Assembly (NCBI RefSeq): GCF_905475395.1
Contig: NC_058337.1
Span: 117,236,368-117,300,367 of the forward strand
Reading direction: 5' to 3'
Length of the DNA: 64,000 nucleotides
Source of the DNA: Chrysoperla carnea
Lineage: Eukaryota; Arthropoda; Insecta; Neuroptera; Chrysopidae
Positions 32,646 through 46,602 of this stretch are shown here, one piece after another; position 1 is the first letter of the stretch, and every line of letters begins with the position of its first letter. Position numbers and translations under genes: made by a program. Below the pieces are notes generated by a model. It ran no database searches. It was given only the letters and a program-made list of their open reading frames with translations, and was not told where the DNA came from.

Positions 32646-33954
32646 AGGCGATACTCCCGTATGACGTCACTAGTGGGTATCTTCCTCTTTGTTTCACTAG
32701 GATTTTTAAACTTTCGTATCATGCATACTAGTAAAGATTTTTAAAAACCAATATCACTTTTCTGCACGTCTAGAGAATTCTTCACCTGAATTGATTAAAA
32801 AAATTTAGTCCGATCCCCTATTGAAGTTAAAGAAATTTTCTCAAATATTTGCGTTTTTTTAAAACGCAATTTTTTTTATTTGCAAAAAAAATTATTATTC
32901 TATTATCAGTTAGTGCTAGCGAGTTTTAGATTGGTTAATGAACCCATCTGTGAATATTCTATGCATAGTTACTTATAGTTTTTCCTAAGATTAACCATTT
33001 TATACGAACTGATACAGAATACCAAACAGAATAAGACTGCCAGATAGACTGTATCTACATGTAACATGATTACATATATTAAATATAACCATAAAGATGC
33101 ATGTACTTCAAATGCAAGCACTACAAGTAGTCCAAGCAAATTAGGAATTAGTTTCGTTTAATACTAAAAGTTCAATGGGAGTATGGGACACGAAAATCCT
33201 TTTTATAACGAACTAAGATTCCTGCGCCTAAGATGGTCCTATTCCTAAAATGACCCACTTTAAAAAACGCATACTTTTAAACCTTCGAATAAGTTTAAAT
33301 TTCACGATGTTCGGTAACGGCCATAGATAAACTTGCAAGTTTATATCAAAGATAAAGAGCCCCACCATCTTTGTAGTGGTTGACAATTTTTCAGTTACGT
33401 TGCAAATTGCCTAGGACTTTTAAAATTCTTTCTAATTTTTTATTTATTTCAGTATCGCAAAAAATGTGCCCTACTATAAGAACAAGTGCCTTAATAATAA
33501 ATACCTAATTTGCTTGGTCTAAAGCAAGAAGTATTACTTACTGCATGTATCGTTAAATACGTAGTAGGTACGAAGATTGTTTGAGTGAGATGTCTGAAAA
33601 CTTCATGTTTCAAATAAATATAAAGTATATTGTATTATATATTATTTATGTACTCATCCATCTGTATTTCCGATATTTCTTACTAACAATATCTTATTTT
33701 TGTCTCCTTATATCCCAGCGTAGACATCGTCGAAATATTCTTAGTCGCTAATTCGAATTATATTTAAAAAATGCAATTTACAATAGAGTTTCGATACTTG
33801 TAAACGTCTAGTTATCGGAACACTTTCGTCTGCCCCTTCTACACCTCTATCTCTATCAGTTACTCAAAAATTGTATTGTTTGTTTCTATATATATACATC
33901 TAATATATGATTATTATGATTCTAACATCACTATAGCTGCAGATTATAGCATTA
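32646..33954. other. Intergenic stretch
   Basis: No gene recognised. Confidence 0.5.
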
Positions 33955-34263
33955 CTAGCTGTGAACTACCCGCTCTGCTGGGTAACCTCAACTTTAAATA
34001 CAAAGAATACTGTGTTATAACCTTCACTTCGTACGCCGTCACTTACCCTTCTTTTGTTCACAATTTCGTTTACCCTATAAAATTATCAGTGTTTCTCTAC
34101 AATATTATGAATGTATTATAAATAAAAACCTATCTCTTGAATCACTCTATCTATTAGAAAAACTTCATCAAAATCCGTTGCGTAGTTTTAAAGAGCTAAG
34201 CATACATAGTGACATAGGGACAGACATCGGGAAGCGACTTTGTTCCAGAATATGTATTGATGA
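33955..34263 (-). mobile_element. Helitron-like non-autonomous element
   Basis: On the minus strand it starts TCATCAATACATATTC, continues AACAAAGTCGCTTCCCG and CTACGCAACGGATTTTGATG, and ends ...AGTTCACAGCTAG followed by T. This is the TC...CTAG|T layout of insect Helitrons, and the 5' block is close to a family widespread in insect genomes. About 310 bp, with no Rep/helicase. The plus-strand open frame here is incidental. Confidence 0.75.
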
Positions 34264-35404
34264 ATTATAATAATCTTTGACCTATAATAATCCCGAATCC
34301 TGTCAAAATTTCCACTTGAAACTTTGCTAAGTGGATTCAGCGATGCTTAAAATAGATATTCCGTTGAAAAATCAATACCGAGTTTTTTAACGATAACAAC
34401 ACTTTTTTACTCTGTAGAAGAGAGTAACAAAGATAAAATTAGCGGAAAATTTATGGATATCGCAAAAATGTTCATTAATTTAGCTGTTTAATTTATATAC
34501 AATGGGTGTGCAATTTTTGGTGCAAAAATAAATGAATAATTAAACAAATTAATTAATATTACATTTAAGTACATTCTGATTATCTTAAAAAACTGTTACA
34601 GTTGACTAATCTTAAAACAGACATATTAATTATAAAAGTATTTATTAAAAAAAAAAACAAATATAATTAATAAAGTCTACTTATTCCATGACAGATAAAA
34701 TAAAAATAAAGTTGATCACCTGTTTCCGTATAGTATCGTTTTACCGTTTTCATGACGTATTCTATACAGAAGTATAATACAATGTCGTTACAATTTTTTT
34801 TGATGATGACAATATTTGATAGTCAATCAATAATAATATTCATGAAAAAATGTACTATTTTTTTTTTTAAATATTTGTCTCTTGTCTAAATTTAAACAAT
34901 TATATTTGTTTTTGAATTAAACTATTTGAAATTAATAAAAATAATATAGACAAACTGTTAAGCGATAAGGAATCTTAGGAACAACACTAATAGAAGATGG
35001 CAGTTTCTTTGCTAAAACTATGGTAAAACCTACTTTTCGATAGAATTTAATCAATTGGTTTTTAAAGGACTAAGAATAAGGCCTAATATTAAATACCAAA
35101 GTTTCAGAAATTTTAACCGTTTAAAACACGAGATAAATAATGCTTAAGTTCCCAATTTTGACCAATTTACGTTAAAATTAATATCTTGATAACCAAACGA
35201 CGTGGTGCTTTTTTTTTTGTTCTAAAAACATTCTTTTCAACTCTCCTACATTTTTTTTCAATTCTGTTGCGATCCTTTTTTAGTATCATTAATAGTAGCT
35301 GGGACGACAATGAATTATACATGCTTTGACCCTCGAAATCGCGAACTTTGCTGCTGATTATCTTGCAATCTAAACTACCAAAATTCCTGCAACCCCGGGG
35401 TCCC
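34264..35404. other. A+T-rich intergenic stretch
   Basis: No feature recognised apart from an overlapping minus-strand open frame (35167-35415) with no domain. Confidence 0.45.
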
Positions 35405-35593
35405 TCAGCGAACATTATCTAAGTCTGTGAAAAAAGGGCCAAATCTGTCAAGTGTTATCATACTGGGAATACTTTTCGCTCTGCTTAAGCGGTCACTCTT
35501 AGGTTTTTTCCAATCCTGCAACGGTTGACACTGCCACTTTTGTTTTAGTCTTCGTAAAATTTGCCTACTTAGTTCGACATTCCTTCTATTTCT
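35405..35593 (-). pseudogene. Coding-like minus-strand fragment, unidentified
   Basis: A 62-codon stop-free segment reads like real protein, not A+T-rich noise: ELSRQILRRLKQKW, DWKKPKSDRLSRAKSIPSMI and FGPFFTDLDNVR. It is bounded by TAG (35594-35596) and TGA (35405-35407). Upstream in the same frame is another short protein-like piece (GLHQINFWLRKM). It has basic, serine-rich composition, but I do not recognise a family. It may be a retroelement or host-gene remnant. Confidence 0.3.
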
Positions 35594-36001
35594 CTACATT
35601 TTTCTAAGCCAAAAGTTTATTTGGTGGAGGCCTTTAGGCCCCCAGGTCCTACTATTGTTGGTGAAAGCAGATACTTCTCGCGCTTATAACAAATTTACAA
35701 AGTTTGTGTGGCTACACGTATACTTTCCAATTACAAGCACAAAATATACAATTTTTAAATTTAATATTGACCGTTCGGACCATAGGTGTCGTTTTCTGGC
35801 TTAACTTTTATTAGTAAACGGTGGAAAAACAGATGACAACACATGTTATTTAATGTTATAATTCTAAGCGCTTCTAACATTACTTATTGTCACAAAATGT
35901 ATTAAATTTCTCTGTTCTTCCACCATTAAATACCTTTTTAACATACTAAAAAGAAAATTGGCCCGTTGGAAGGAAGTTTTAAAATATATAAGAAAAATAT
36001 A
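35594..36001. other. Spacer with a weak inverted repeat
   Basis: CGGTGGAAAAACAGA near 35818 and TCTGTTCTTCCACCAT near 35911 are an imperfect inverted pair about 110 bp across, perhaps a decayed MITE. Confidence 0.4.
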
Positions 36002-36073
36002 TTCCGATACCGGGAATCGAACCCGAGCCTCCTGGGTGAAAGCCAGGTATCCTAGCCACTAGACCATATCGGA
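36002..36073 (-). tRNA. tRNA-Glu (TTC), copy 1
   Basis: A 72-nt gene with a full cloverleaf. The acceptor arms TCCGATA/TATCGGA pair perfectly. The anticodon stem is CCTGG/CCAGG with loop CTTTCAC (anticodon TTC). The T arm contains GGGTTCGATTCCC, the discriminator is A, and no CCA is encoded. A TTTTT run follows within about 10 bases as pol III terminator. Box A (TGGTCTAGTGGCTAGG) and box B are consensus. Reads GAA and GAG codons. Identical in sequence to copies 2 and 3. Confidence 0.97.
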
Positions 36074-39000
36074 TATATTATAATAATCAACAATTTTCGT
36101 ATTTTTCAAATATATAAAACTTATGTTGCGTGTCTAGTTTATTTTTATATTTTATGTTTCTGTTACAAATATGTATTATGAATGGATTGTATATTATTAA
36201 TAGTAAGATTGGACATCAAATAATATGTTTTTTTCTTTTTTTTTTTTTTTAAATTCATGTTACAACTATTTTTATAAAACAACTGGTTTACTAACTAGTT
36301 AGTATATTCTAATAGTCTGGCTGCCTGTCTATAATATATGTTGTCATTGATAAATTCACCTCTAGAAATTCATGTCTGGTCCTATTATCCTAAGTCTGCA
36401 AACTTTAATTTATGAAAATTTTGAAATTTTGCAACGAATTAGAATAATTTACCTATTTCAATGGTTGTTGGGGAAACAATATTTTATATATTTTAAAATA
36501 AATAAACAATACGTTTTTCAAACTTTGCATATCGTTAAAATTCGTTTAGAATATTTGAGTATTCTCAATTGATTACGTTAATTAATTTTTTGGGAGCATT
36601 AGTGTAGTGACTTTATTTAAGTGTTTAGGCCATTTTCATTGTGTTCATCAACTAATTAGTGTAATTTAGTTTAAGTCGTTTTAGGTATGTTTATATTATT
36701 ATCTGAGTTTTTTATGGTGTATGTAGTTTATTTTTAGTACTTAGGTCTTGTAAATCGTGTTGATTACCTTGAGGCCGTGTTTATTTGTGATTAATATTGA
36801 CTATTAACGAAATTCTTAGACATAACATTTAACTTACACCAAACTAGTAAATAATAATTTTAAATATGCTATTTTGTTTTAAATATTGCAATAAATTATT
36901 ATTTTATTAATATTTGTTATTTTATTTAAAAAATCTCACTTTATTTTTTTAGAAGACAAATAAGAACAAAAAAATTTTAAAAATGATGGACTGAATAGAA
37001 ATAATTTAAAAAACACCTAATTCCCACCTTTTTTTTAAATAGTTTTCTTTAAGTGCCTTACTTCAGAGGGCTTTTTGGACAACATTTCATGTTCTGTTGC
37101 CTATCTATTTATGTAATAAACTTAATAATCTGTGCACCAGACTCGTTACAATATGTTGATGGCTACAAATAACGAGCACCCGTACTATTTTTAATAACTA
37201 GTGAGTATATCTAACTAACTGTCCATTATAATAGTGACGGTCATATGTCGTCCAAAATATTATGGGTACTAATACTAACCACAAACAGGTGAACACATCT
37301 ACAGTATTTTTTAATTATGTTTATTATTATTATCATTTAGAATTTGTCTATTATTTTTTATGACATCAGATATTTTTGCATAGCCATTTTTTAATAATAT
37401 TCTTTTGTTTTAATTGAAAACCAGTTTTTATATTTTTCATGCATTAATTAAATTATTTTTGATATTTTAATTTATAGTTTATTTTAAGGCAGTATTCTGG
37501 TCTAGAAATTTGAAGAGATCGATTTTTTCTGTTGCATATTTTTAAAGGTTAACCCTTAAAAATATGTCCTTAAACAGATTTTTCAAAATTCGAATTATTT
37601 TCGGAGATACAGCGGATTTTCTGGTAAAGAAGCTCGAATTGATCAGTCTGTACTGCGACCTTCTGCTGTTTCCAAAGAAGGCAAAATAGCTCGGTTAGCA
37701 GAAATAACTTTGCAAGATATTGCATAGGCAGTAGAAAGCCTTACTTATGGGTCTCATTAGTAATATTATTCGAGCTACTCTCCTGGAATTAAATTTTTCG
37801 AGGTGGTTGCCATGTCATCTCAAGGTTTATTTGACCGATTCCTTCTAATTTGGTAGGAATCTTCTTTACAAATCTCATCTATCCTCTGAAACTTGGATTT
37901 TTAACAATATTCTGATTTTCATCGAAATAGTTTTTTTCAATTTTTGGTGTTGGGAATAATTTCCTTGTAGTGATTTGGATCAAACACACGAGTTTCAAAT
38001 CTAACACACAAAAAAAAAATGGTATATTACGATTATGAAGCGAAGTCAATGCTTTTCCTATGGGAAAAGTTAATTGCGGGCGGAAGGCCGTACTTTTGGC
38101 TAGATGATCAAGGTAAAGTATTTTTTTCGTTTCGAAAGAAATTTTCTACTTGATATAATTCGAATAAATCAACGATTTTTTAGGGTTATGATATCGAATT
38201 TCAATCATAGATTACTTTCTAATTTTTTGCTTGTATTATAAACGCATTTTCATGTGAACTAGTTTAAAAAAACCAAACATAATATAATTCATTCAAAGTT
38301 AACGACCACTAAAAGACTGTCAACTCTAGGATTAAATATTTAAAAAAATAAATATAATCACAAATAATAATGAAATGTATATGAATGTATCAATAACACC
38401 AAACTGAAAAGTTAACTAAGTTAACTTAATTTAGTTAACATTTATAAGGGCACGTGTCAATACAAAAGCATATGTTTTTTGTTCATACAATAATACACCC
38501 TATGTGTATATACAAAAATATTCCCTGGTATTGTATGTATATATATATATTCAAATCAATTCCCTCATTCCATCCCTGTTTTACTTGTATTATAAAGTAT
38601 ACATATTCTCCCTTTTACATTATAAAAGTGTATTTAAGACTTAGCACCTTCTTGAATCAGCTTCAGTTCAATGAATTGTCGTTTAATACTAAAACTTATT
38701 TGTATCAAAATCTACCACCCCGTATTTTATGTAAGGGATGATATTTGTGAATTTATAATATTTGTTTTTTTAAGTTTATTATTATGTTATAAATATATAA
38801 TAAACTATTTGAGTTGAGCCTAAAAAGTCTTCCAGTGAGTACTCTATTAATATCGGACTTAGCTAATATTTTTTCATCTTTTGCTGAAGTTGGTGCAAAG
38901 AAGGCAACTTTTTAACATTCCTAGAATTATTTGAAAAAACACCAGTATTTGTTACACACTTTTCCAATATTTTAGAGGTTACTTCTTAAAAAGAATAAAA

Positions 39001-41480
39001 TATGAGGAGTGAATTCTAATGGTCGAATGACCGCGTAAAGTTTTTAATGAGCAACCTATCGTGCACGCGAACCTTTCACTTTTTGGTAATGCACGTGTTT
39101 AACTTGTATACTTGTGTATTGTCGACAAAGCATCTATTGTTTAAAACTGACAATAACCTGACGGACAACACACATTTTAGTTGTTACTTAGCTAAGGTAC
39201 GTCGTACGTCTTTGGGTTTTTGGGATTTTTAACCATATATAAATATTCTAAACAGTACGTATAACAGAGAAAGTATCTATTGTTTGAAACCGACAGACAC
39301 AGCACACAAAACAACATTTAAGGAGTAACACACAATTTTATTTAATTTCCTGCTTTTATTTTGCGTTTCAACTCAAGAAGAAGATGTTGTAAATTGTATG
39401 AAAATTCATTAGAAAACCGTGGATCGGACGTTGTTTCGCTTACTACGTTCGTATCAAATTTTTTCCTTGTATGTTAACAAAAATTTTTAGGCAAGTTAGT
39501 TAAGTTTATTTTGAAAATAAGGTGAAGTGATGGCCGTCCAGGCTACAACTTTGTTGTCTTATCCAATTGATAGCAACTCAATGGCGTATGGTAACTGTTC
39601 AGGCAGTGAATAAATGTTAAATTACAATGGTGATTCAAATAACTGTCCATTGATTTGGCGAGGCAATAAGTCTTTTCCGTTAAAGACACAATTTTTCAAA
39701 AGTTTAACAGAATACGTCCTTTTTTGCACTTTGTTGGCACTTTCATTGTGTAGACAAAATGTCATTTTACTTGCTTATTTTTTTTTTTTGCGATTTAATC
39801 CAAAATCTGCCGTAAAGTTCCGCCTTTCATTCGCCGTAAAGTTTATCTTTCTTTTGAACCCATTGGGTGATGCTGCATGAGTCGGATTCAATGCGATAAC
39901 CATTTTAAGAGATTAATGAGTAGTTTTTGGTCGAGTAAATTCGCGGAGATTATCCAAAAGGCTATCTAAGAACCAATTTCAGAATTTATGCTAAGGAAAT
40001 CACCAATTTTTGAATTCTAAAACAAAACCAAATATCTTAAGTGGTAAAGCGATTCTAAGTTCGCCTGAGTGAATAATCTATAAATAATAATAAACTTTTG
40101 TGTAAGTCATTCGAAACGTTTTTTTTAATATTTTGGATTATAACAGTTGAGTTAGTTAGTAAAAAAACAGAAACGGGAGTACCTAATCAATCTTGACTAG
40201 TATATATTGTTTGTACTACTGTAACATGAATGTCAAAATGTCATAAATATATATAGTAGAGGGTGTCCTAATATGGTCAATTGTTTCAATTGTGAATTGA
40301 TTTTGTCATCTCATGGGAATCACACACTTTATTATGATTCTATGTTTTATTTTCTCTCTAAGTTAACCCTAATCGAATTAATCTTTATTAATTTATAAAT
40401 AACTGTTTGTGTTTTTTAGTATTGTAATTTGTATTTATATACTTTAATAGAGAAGTTACATTAATTTTTTTTGCCACAAATTCATATTTAAATGAAAGAA
40501 TAATTCATCTAAAGTATATTTAAGTACTTTTTTTAAAATTAATTATACCATTCTTTTATTAATTATTAATAAAAAATAGTTATGTTTTTAAAAAAACGAC
40601 TTGTTACTGATTGTGACGTGTTTACACTCTTTGAGGCTCTTAGGCAATCGGAATTACACTAAATTCAAATTTTCCGGCTTGTTTCTATGGAAATTTGTGT
40701 TATAGTGAAAACCAGTTGAGAGACAAACTATTTATCACTATTTATGATATTTTATCATTTCTCAGTGCGGTGGCTCGGGCGTAACAAAAGCGATGTGTTG
40801 ACGTCACTGCCGTTTGAATTTATAGTATAGAAGAATCATTTTCAATTGTAATATATGAATGAAAAATCATTAATAAATTCTTTTTTTAATTTCCCACTTT
40901 CGTAAAAAAAAAACTTGTAACTTCTCTAATAGAGATTTTATTTTTCCTTAAGGTTTTAAAAAACTTAAAAAATAACCGAATTTAACATTTTAATATGAGA
41001 AAATTAAATGTTAATTTAATATTAACATAGAAAAAAATATATATATTAAGATAATACATATAAATATTTTTATATCCTTAAAATTATTATGCCTTCAGGA
41101 TAATACTTTCCGCGAGTATAAAACCTTGAAAATTTTGGAAGGGAAATATTATTATATACCACCAATAGTATAGGTACTGAAATGTTACATAATTTAAAGT
41201 AAATGATACTTTGTTCAGAAGGGATGAAAATGGATCCATCATACATCCTATATATTATTTTAATCTTAAAATAGATTTACCACCAAAGCATCCCTTTTAT
41301 AACATAACTGTTAGATTTTGATTAAAGATGTTGTTTAGATCAAAATGTAACGGGGGAAGTAAATAATACCAACTATATACAGTTAAATTTAACTACAGAA
41401 TATCACAAAGTACTTATTTATGTCTTCTTAGGGTTGAACAATATTCTTAATTTGTTCGAAGAAAAAATAAAAAAATTAAA
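36074..41480. other. Long A+T-rich intergenic stretch
   Basis: I see no gene, tRNA or clear mobile element over these 5.4 kb. Open frames at 36372, 38454, 39047 and 39614 (up to 95 codons) have no recognisable domain and look incidental. The parts at 37590-37760 and 39520-39620 are less A+T-rich and may be old repeat fragments. Confidence 0.5.
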
Positions 41481-41552
41481 TTCCGATACCGGGAATCGAA
41501 CCCGAGCCTCCTGGGTGAAAGCCAGGTATCCTAGCCACTAGACCATATCGGA
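41481..41552 (-). tRNA. tRNA-Glu (TTC), copy 2
   Basis: Identical over all 72 nt to the gene at 36002-36073, same strand, 5.4 kb away. The transcript runs into a T run (TTTTTTT) about 10 bases after the gene. The flanks are unrelated, so this is not part of a larger recent duplication. Confidence 0.97.
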
Positions 41553-43678
41553 TTGTGTTTATTGATATAAAAATAACTTAGTTATGACATTTGTCCCAGA
41601 AATACAGATGTAGTAATTCATTAATATAATTTTATATGTTTAATTTTAAATAATTGTTGATTGTAATTTCAATAATAGAGTTTCAAAGAAAGAAATCGCT
41701 ATTTTTATAGAGTTATTTTTAATTAAAAGCTTCGTTACGTGTGCTTACTCATAGATCATTTTTGATCCAAAAGTTAGTTACCGCATTTGTCCTTAATTTT
41801 TCCCTCGACTGTTTAATTTGATTGGACGGAAAATATCCAAAGTGAGGGTATTAGCAGTTGGTTAGGCATTTCATAATATAGTCTAATAAAAATTTGGATC
41901 TTGAAGTGAATTTAAAATAAATTTTTCCATGCAAACCCTGTGTAATTCACAAAACATATATTTACGATGTACAATAATTTTAATTCATAAAATATACTCA
42001 ACTCTGAAATGTAAGTTTCAAAATTAATGGTACAAATTTTATGACTTATATAGAAATTATATTAAAATATACAGAGTAGGACATAAGTGGATATACATTT
42101 ATAGCACAACATTAGTTTCTATTGCATCTTTTTGAATATACCAGAATTTTAATGAATCTTGTGGAATTTTTAAAAATAAAAAATCTTATTTATAAAAATT
42201 GATTATTAGAACGATTATCACGAAAATTTATAGAGGCACATTCAGAGAGTTTATAAATCAATATTAACAAGTGCCATAATACTTTCTATAAATGTATATT
42301 TGCTTATGACCCGCTCCGTATACAAGTAATGGTCGTTGGTTTTCTGGTAGTAAAAGGTATTAAAACCAATGTTATGTAATATAAGTAGTACTATTTATTT
42401 TATCAACAAGAATTATAACAAAATTTTATGAACAAAATTAAAATTAAATTATGTGCTAATTTTATTGAAAAGGGTCTTCTTATATCTAATAAATATTATA
42501 TCAAAACTTTATTATTTTAATCAGGTGATTTTATTGATATTTTTTTATTAGTAACTTATTTTTTTGAGATGGTTTACATGACATGAATTATGTACATGCG
42601 ATCAAAGAAGTAAGCTTCCTATAAATTATACTTTTTTAAACAAAAATATTAATTTTTATTAGGGGCTCTTTTTTAACGACGAAATTTCACTGAGTTATTG
42701 AATAAACATTTAATTAAGATTAACTGGACAAGTGATTTGTCTTTATTGTTACGCCATTGTATCATAAAAATATCAATAATAATCGAAAGACTTTAACGTT
42801 TTAAATTTGTATACAAAATTTGTAACAAATTGAATAAACATTTTAAATAAACCTAATAAGGCAAAGTTTTATTCTAACTGCACTAACGGTTATCGGAAAA
42901 AATGTTATAATCAAAAGATAAAAATTAAGATTTTATTAATATTTTAACTCCAGGTGTATTTTTCCGGATCTATTTTTTTCGTCCCCATTTTCCGGGGCTA
43001 TGTTTTCCTAGATTCACACCAACTTAAAAAATACCACTTTAACTGTATTATCTCACAGTTTCTCTTCCATATCTTCCATATGGTTGCAATTATTTTCATT
43101 TAAATATGAAATTCATTGATAAAAATTTTTAATGAACCCAGTATAAAACCTATTGGTATTATTTTTGAGTTTTGGTTCGATTTTAAGTTTATTTCCTTAA
43201 AAAACACTTGGATATAGTTTATATTGTCACAAATACAAAACGAGAATCGTGGTAGAAACGCATTTGGTTTTTTCAAGGAAATTTAAATTGTAAATAATAA
43301 GAGATTAAGTTTTTTTGATTCCCGTACATATGACATTAATTTTTATATCATCCTATTGTATTGATATTTTAAAATTTAAGAATCCTAGCTCGGTTTATTG
43401 AGATGTGTTTGTTATTTCAAATATTAAGTGACAATAAAATGCTTCTATGCTTCATGAAATTCGGGGATATAACAAAATGAAACAAAATATACAAAACATA
43501 TAGATGGATGGTTGAATTATATTATCCTATAAATTTTCGGATAAAGTAACATATATTTATGATCAAAAAATATCTAAAAATGTTATCAATGGTTATCAAA
43601 AATGTGTCAAAGAGGTATGTAATAAAACTTGTTATATTCAACGGTAGGAATTCATATGATTCTGGAATGTATGTATGT
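41553..43678. other. A+T-rich intergenic stretch
   Basis: No feature recognised. Confidence 0.5.
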
Positions 43679-44243
43679 TTATACCATGTATATATGAAAT
43701 ATACATAGTATATTAAGTTTAGTCCCAAGTTTGTAACGCTTAAACATAATAATGCTAGGAAAAAAATTTTGTCATAGGTGTTCATAAAATCACCTAATTA
43801 GTCCATTTCCGGTTGTCCGTCCGTCCGTCTGTGGACACGATAACTCAAAAACGAAAAAAGATATCGAGCTGAAATTTTTACAGCGTACTCAGGACGTAAA
43901 AAGTGAGGTCAAGTTCGTAAATGAGCATCGTAGGTCAATTGGGTCTTGGGTCCGTAGGACCCATCTTGTAAACCGTTAGAGATAGAACAAAAGTTTAAAT
44001 ATAAAAAATGTTTCTTATAAAAAATTAAACAACTTTTGTTTGAAACATTTTTTCGTAAACATCACTGTTTACCCGTGAGGGCGCCAATTAGGCGGAAATT
44101 TTATAATATGTACTAAGTATACTTGATTATCAGTTATGTATGTGTCACATGTTTGTATGTGTAATGTGATAAAGAAATCAACACTGACTATGCATGGTAT
44201 TTCAACAATTAACTCAGTCAATTGTTGGTTTTCACTTGTTTAT
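43679..44243 (+). mobile_element. Family A, copy 4 (full length)
   Basis: 5' variant ATACCATGTATATATGAAAT, a complete core, and a 3' end with TATGCATGGTATTTCAACAA, the palindrome and GGTTTTCACTTGTTT. A minus-strand 87-codon frame overlaps its start and is incidental. Confidence 0.88.
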
Positions 44244-44578
44244 TGTACGTATCTATACCGACGGTTAATAATGGAACCGAAGAGTTGAAATAATAAGGGT
44301 GAACCAATTTCAGTTTCTTATGTTTCAAGTTCTGTCAATTAGAAAGCAATCATAACTTTTTCTTGTTTCAAACGTCACATGCTAGTTTGAAACATTCCAT
44401 TTACGATATGAATAGTTTACAGACTTTTACGGGAAGATTATGGTCAATTTAATTATCCTAGTGTTCATCCAAAAGTTCTGGGAAACTGTAAGCATTGTGT
44501 GTGTATCATCGAAGCGTACGTTTAGTCAAGAATACGCTGTTGAATTTCTTTCTAGAGGTTTACTAAGTTATCGAAAAT
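44244..44578. other. Intergenic spacer
   Basis: No feature recognised. Confidence 0.5.
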
Positions 44579-44843
44579 TCCCTATATATTATAAATGTGA
44601 AAGTAAGAATGTTTCTTTGTTACGCTTTCACGCAAAAACTACCGAATGAATGGATACATTCAATGAATTAGGACTATACAACATTTTAAAAAAAATTGAA
44701 ATATGTACATATTTTCTACCTGTGGAAAACAATCCCTGTACCTATTTCGTGTGCTATGGAAGGGTGAGGGCAGAAGAGGGGGAGGATATAACGTGGTAGT
44801 CTTCACTTTTAAGCCCCAGGGAAACGGGCGAGTATCAAGCTAG
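44579..44843 (+). mobile_element. Helitron-like non-autonomous element (TC...CTAG)
   Basis: Starts TCCCTATATATTATAAATGT with GAAAGTAAG and GTTACGCTTTCACGC. Ends AACGGGCGAGTATCAAGCTAG followed by T. Both ends match the copy at 57.6-58.1 kb. 265 bp, no coding capacity. Confidence 0.8.
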
Positions 44844-46263
44844 TAAAAATATAACTAAGATAATATTACATTTAGTGGGTTTTTAAAATTAAATTTAGGA
44901 AATTCAGTTTGAAATTTGGATCATCATTTATTTTTTTCAATTATTTTGTATTTCTTTTTTCCGAAATTATTTTCAAACTAGTTGAAATTATTAAATTTTA
45001 ATCAAGCACTAAAAATTTATGAAAGGTAAAACGAATCTAACAGTGAAAAAAAATTTAACATAGGTCGTCTAGAACTAAAACTATACACAAAATATTGGTT
45101 GAATCAGTCGCATAATATACGTATAACGTATAGGAATCGTAACAACAAACACTGGTAGACTATAAAATAAATGCGACGGTTAAAAAGGACACAAATAAAT
45201 GGTATCAGTAACGTCAAATGGATTAAGTATTTAGCGTTCAAATACATACAAATATTACAACACACATAAATATAGCTACATTATTATTTAACGTGCTATT
45301 TAGCTGCAATGATCACTAATATTCATACTAAAAATGTTTGATGTATAGGATGTGCTTTTGAAATAAGCTTCGGCATGTAAGTGCCACTTGTTAGCCTTAG
45401 AATATTTATGCTAAAGTTATTCAAATCATTATTTTAATAAACCAAAATTGAGTATTTTTTGAGATATCGCTTAAAAATCTGTATGAAAACCTTTTTTAGT
45501 TGAAGTGAATACTTTTTTAGATGCGTTGAGTACTTTTAAGGTGGGCAAAAGGAACTGAAATCGCGTGACCGTCATAGAGTGAATTCAATCTGAATTCAAC
45601 CTTCCTGATGGATTAATGGTATCGTTGGTGGACTATTATTCAAAAATTAAATTTTTTAAATTTATGATCTTAAACCCAAAGTCGCACAAAAATATCTCGG
45701 TAACTACTCGCCTAAATGTTAAAAAGGACCCATTTTTGTATGTTTTCAGTCAAACTAACTCTAAAAAGTAATTTTTTCCAAATCGGAGATAAAAAAAAAT
45801 AAAAAAATCATGTTCATGTAACGATTGGGTAATTTTTAACATATCGCCTAAAATTCTGTATGGGAAGCTTTTACTTCCGAGCAATTGTGGACATACTTTG
45901 AATAAAATTCTAATAATCGTCAAAAGTGTGGAATTTTTTATGTTATGGGGACTAATTACCAAAAATAAGCCAAGGGGACACGTTTTTGAGTTTTTGAACT
46001 AAGGACTGAAGTATTTTGGTCCGATATATCACCCATTTATTACAACTGTATTCCATATCTCAAAAACCATTTGACCATTCCCAAAAGGCACTCAATAACT
46101 ATAAGGGTGCTCGTCAATCTCAGCTATAAAGACGAGCCTTCTATGTAGATTTTCAACTGAAAAATTTTTGGATACCCATTTAAACAAAAACACTCCGTAT
46201 AAAGTTGAACATTCTCTATTGTCTGTAAACAAATGCGCAGCTAACTATGGAACCATAGACACA
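44844..46263. other. Intergenic stretch
   Basis: No gene recognised. Motifs such as ATATCGC(T/C)TAAAAATCTGTATG near 45465 and 45840 hint at an old degenerate repeat. Confidence 0.45.
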
Positions 46264-46352
46264 GATGATGATGCAGGCTGATGATGATGATGATGATGAT
46301 AGTGATGTTGATGATGAGAGGTTACTGATGATGATAATGATGATTATGATTA
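46264..46352 (+). repeat. Interrupted GAT/GATGATGAT microsatellite
   Basis: About 90 bp of GAT repeats with single-base interruptions. The minus-strand Ile/Ser-rich frame over it is not a gene. Confidence 0.9.
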
Positions 46353-46602
46353 TAAAACAGTAAAAAAGGAAAGGGTGAACCGTTACTACCATATAGTAAT
46401 ATACCCACATATATTACATATATGCATGGTTAAAGTTAAAGGGTGTATAGTAAAATGCAATAGTAGTGGTAGTATCTACCTAAAATACTACCAAAAACTT
46501 TAACAAAATAGGATATATATTGTACAGAATGTTACAGAAGTAACGAAAAAAATATGAATCACATTACCATATTTAACAAAATGCTTAGTCGTTGTAAATC
46601 AC

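Noticed and set aside
43522-43785. 87-codon minus-strand frame with a membrane-like composition
   Set aside because: Its 5' part overlaps the start of family A copy 4. The hydrophobicity reflects T-rich sequence and no family is recognised.
46216-46410. Ile/Ser-rich 64-codon minus-strand frame
   Set aside because: Generated by the GAT microsatellite.
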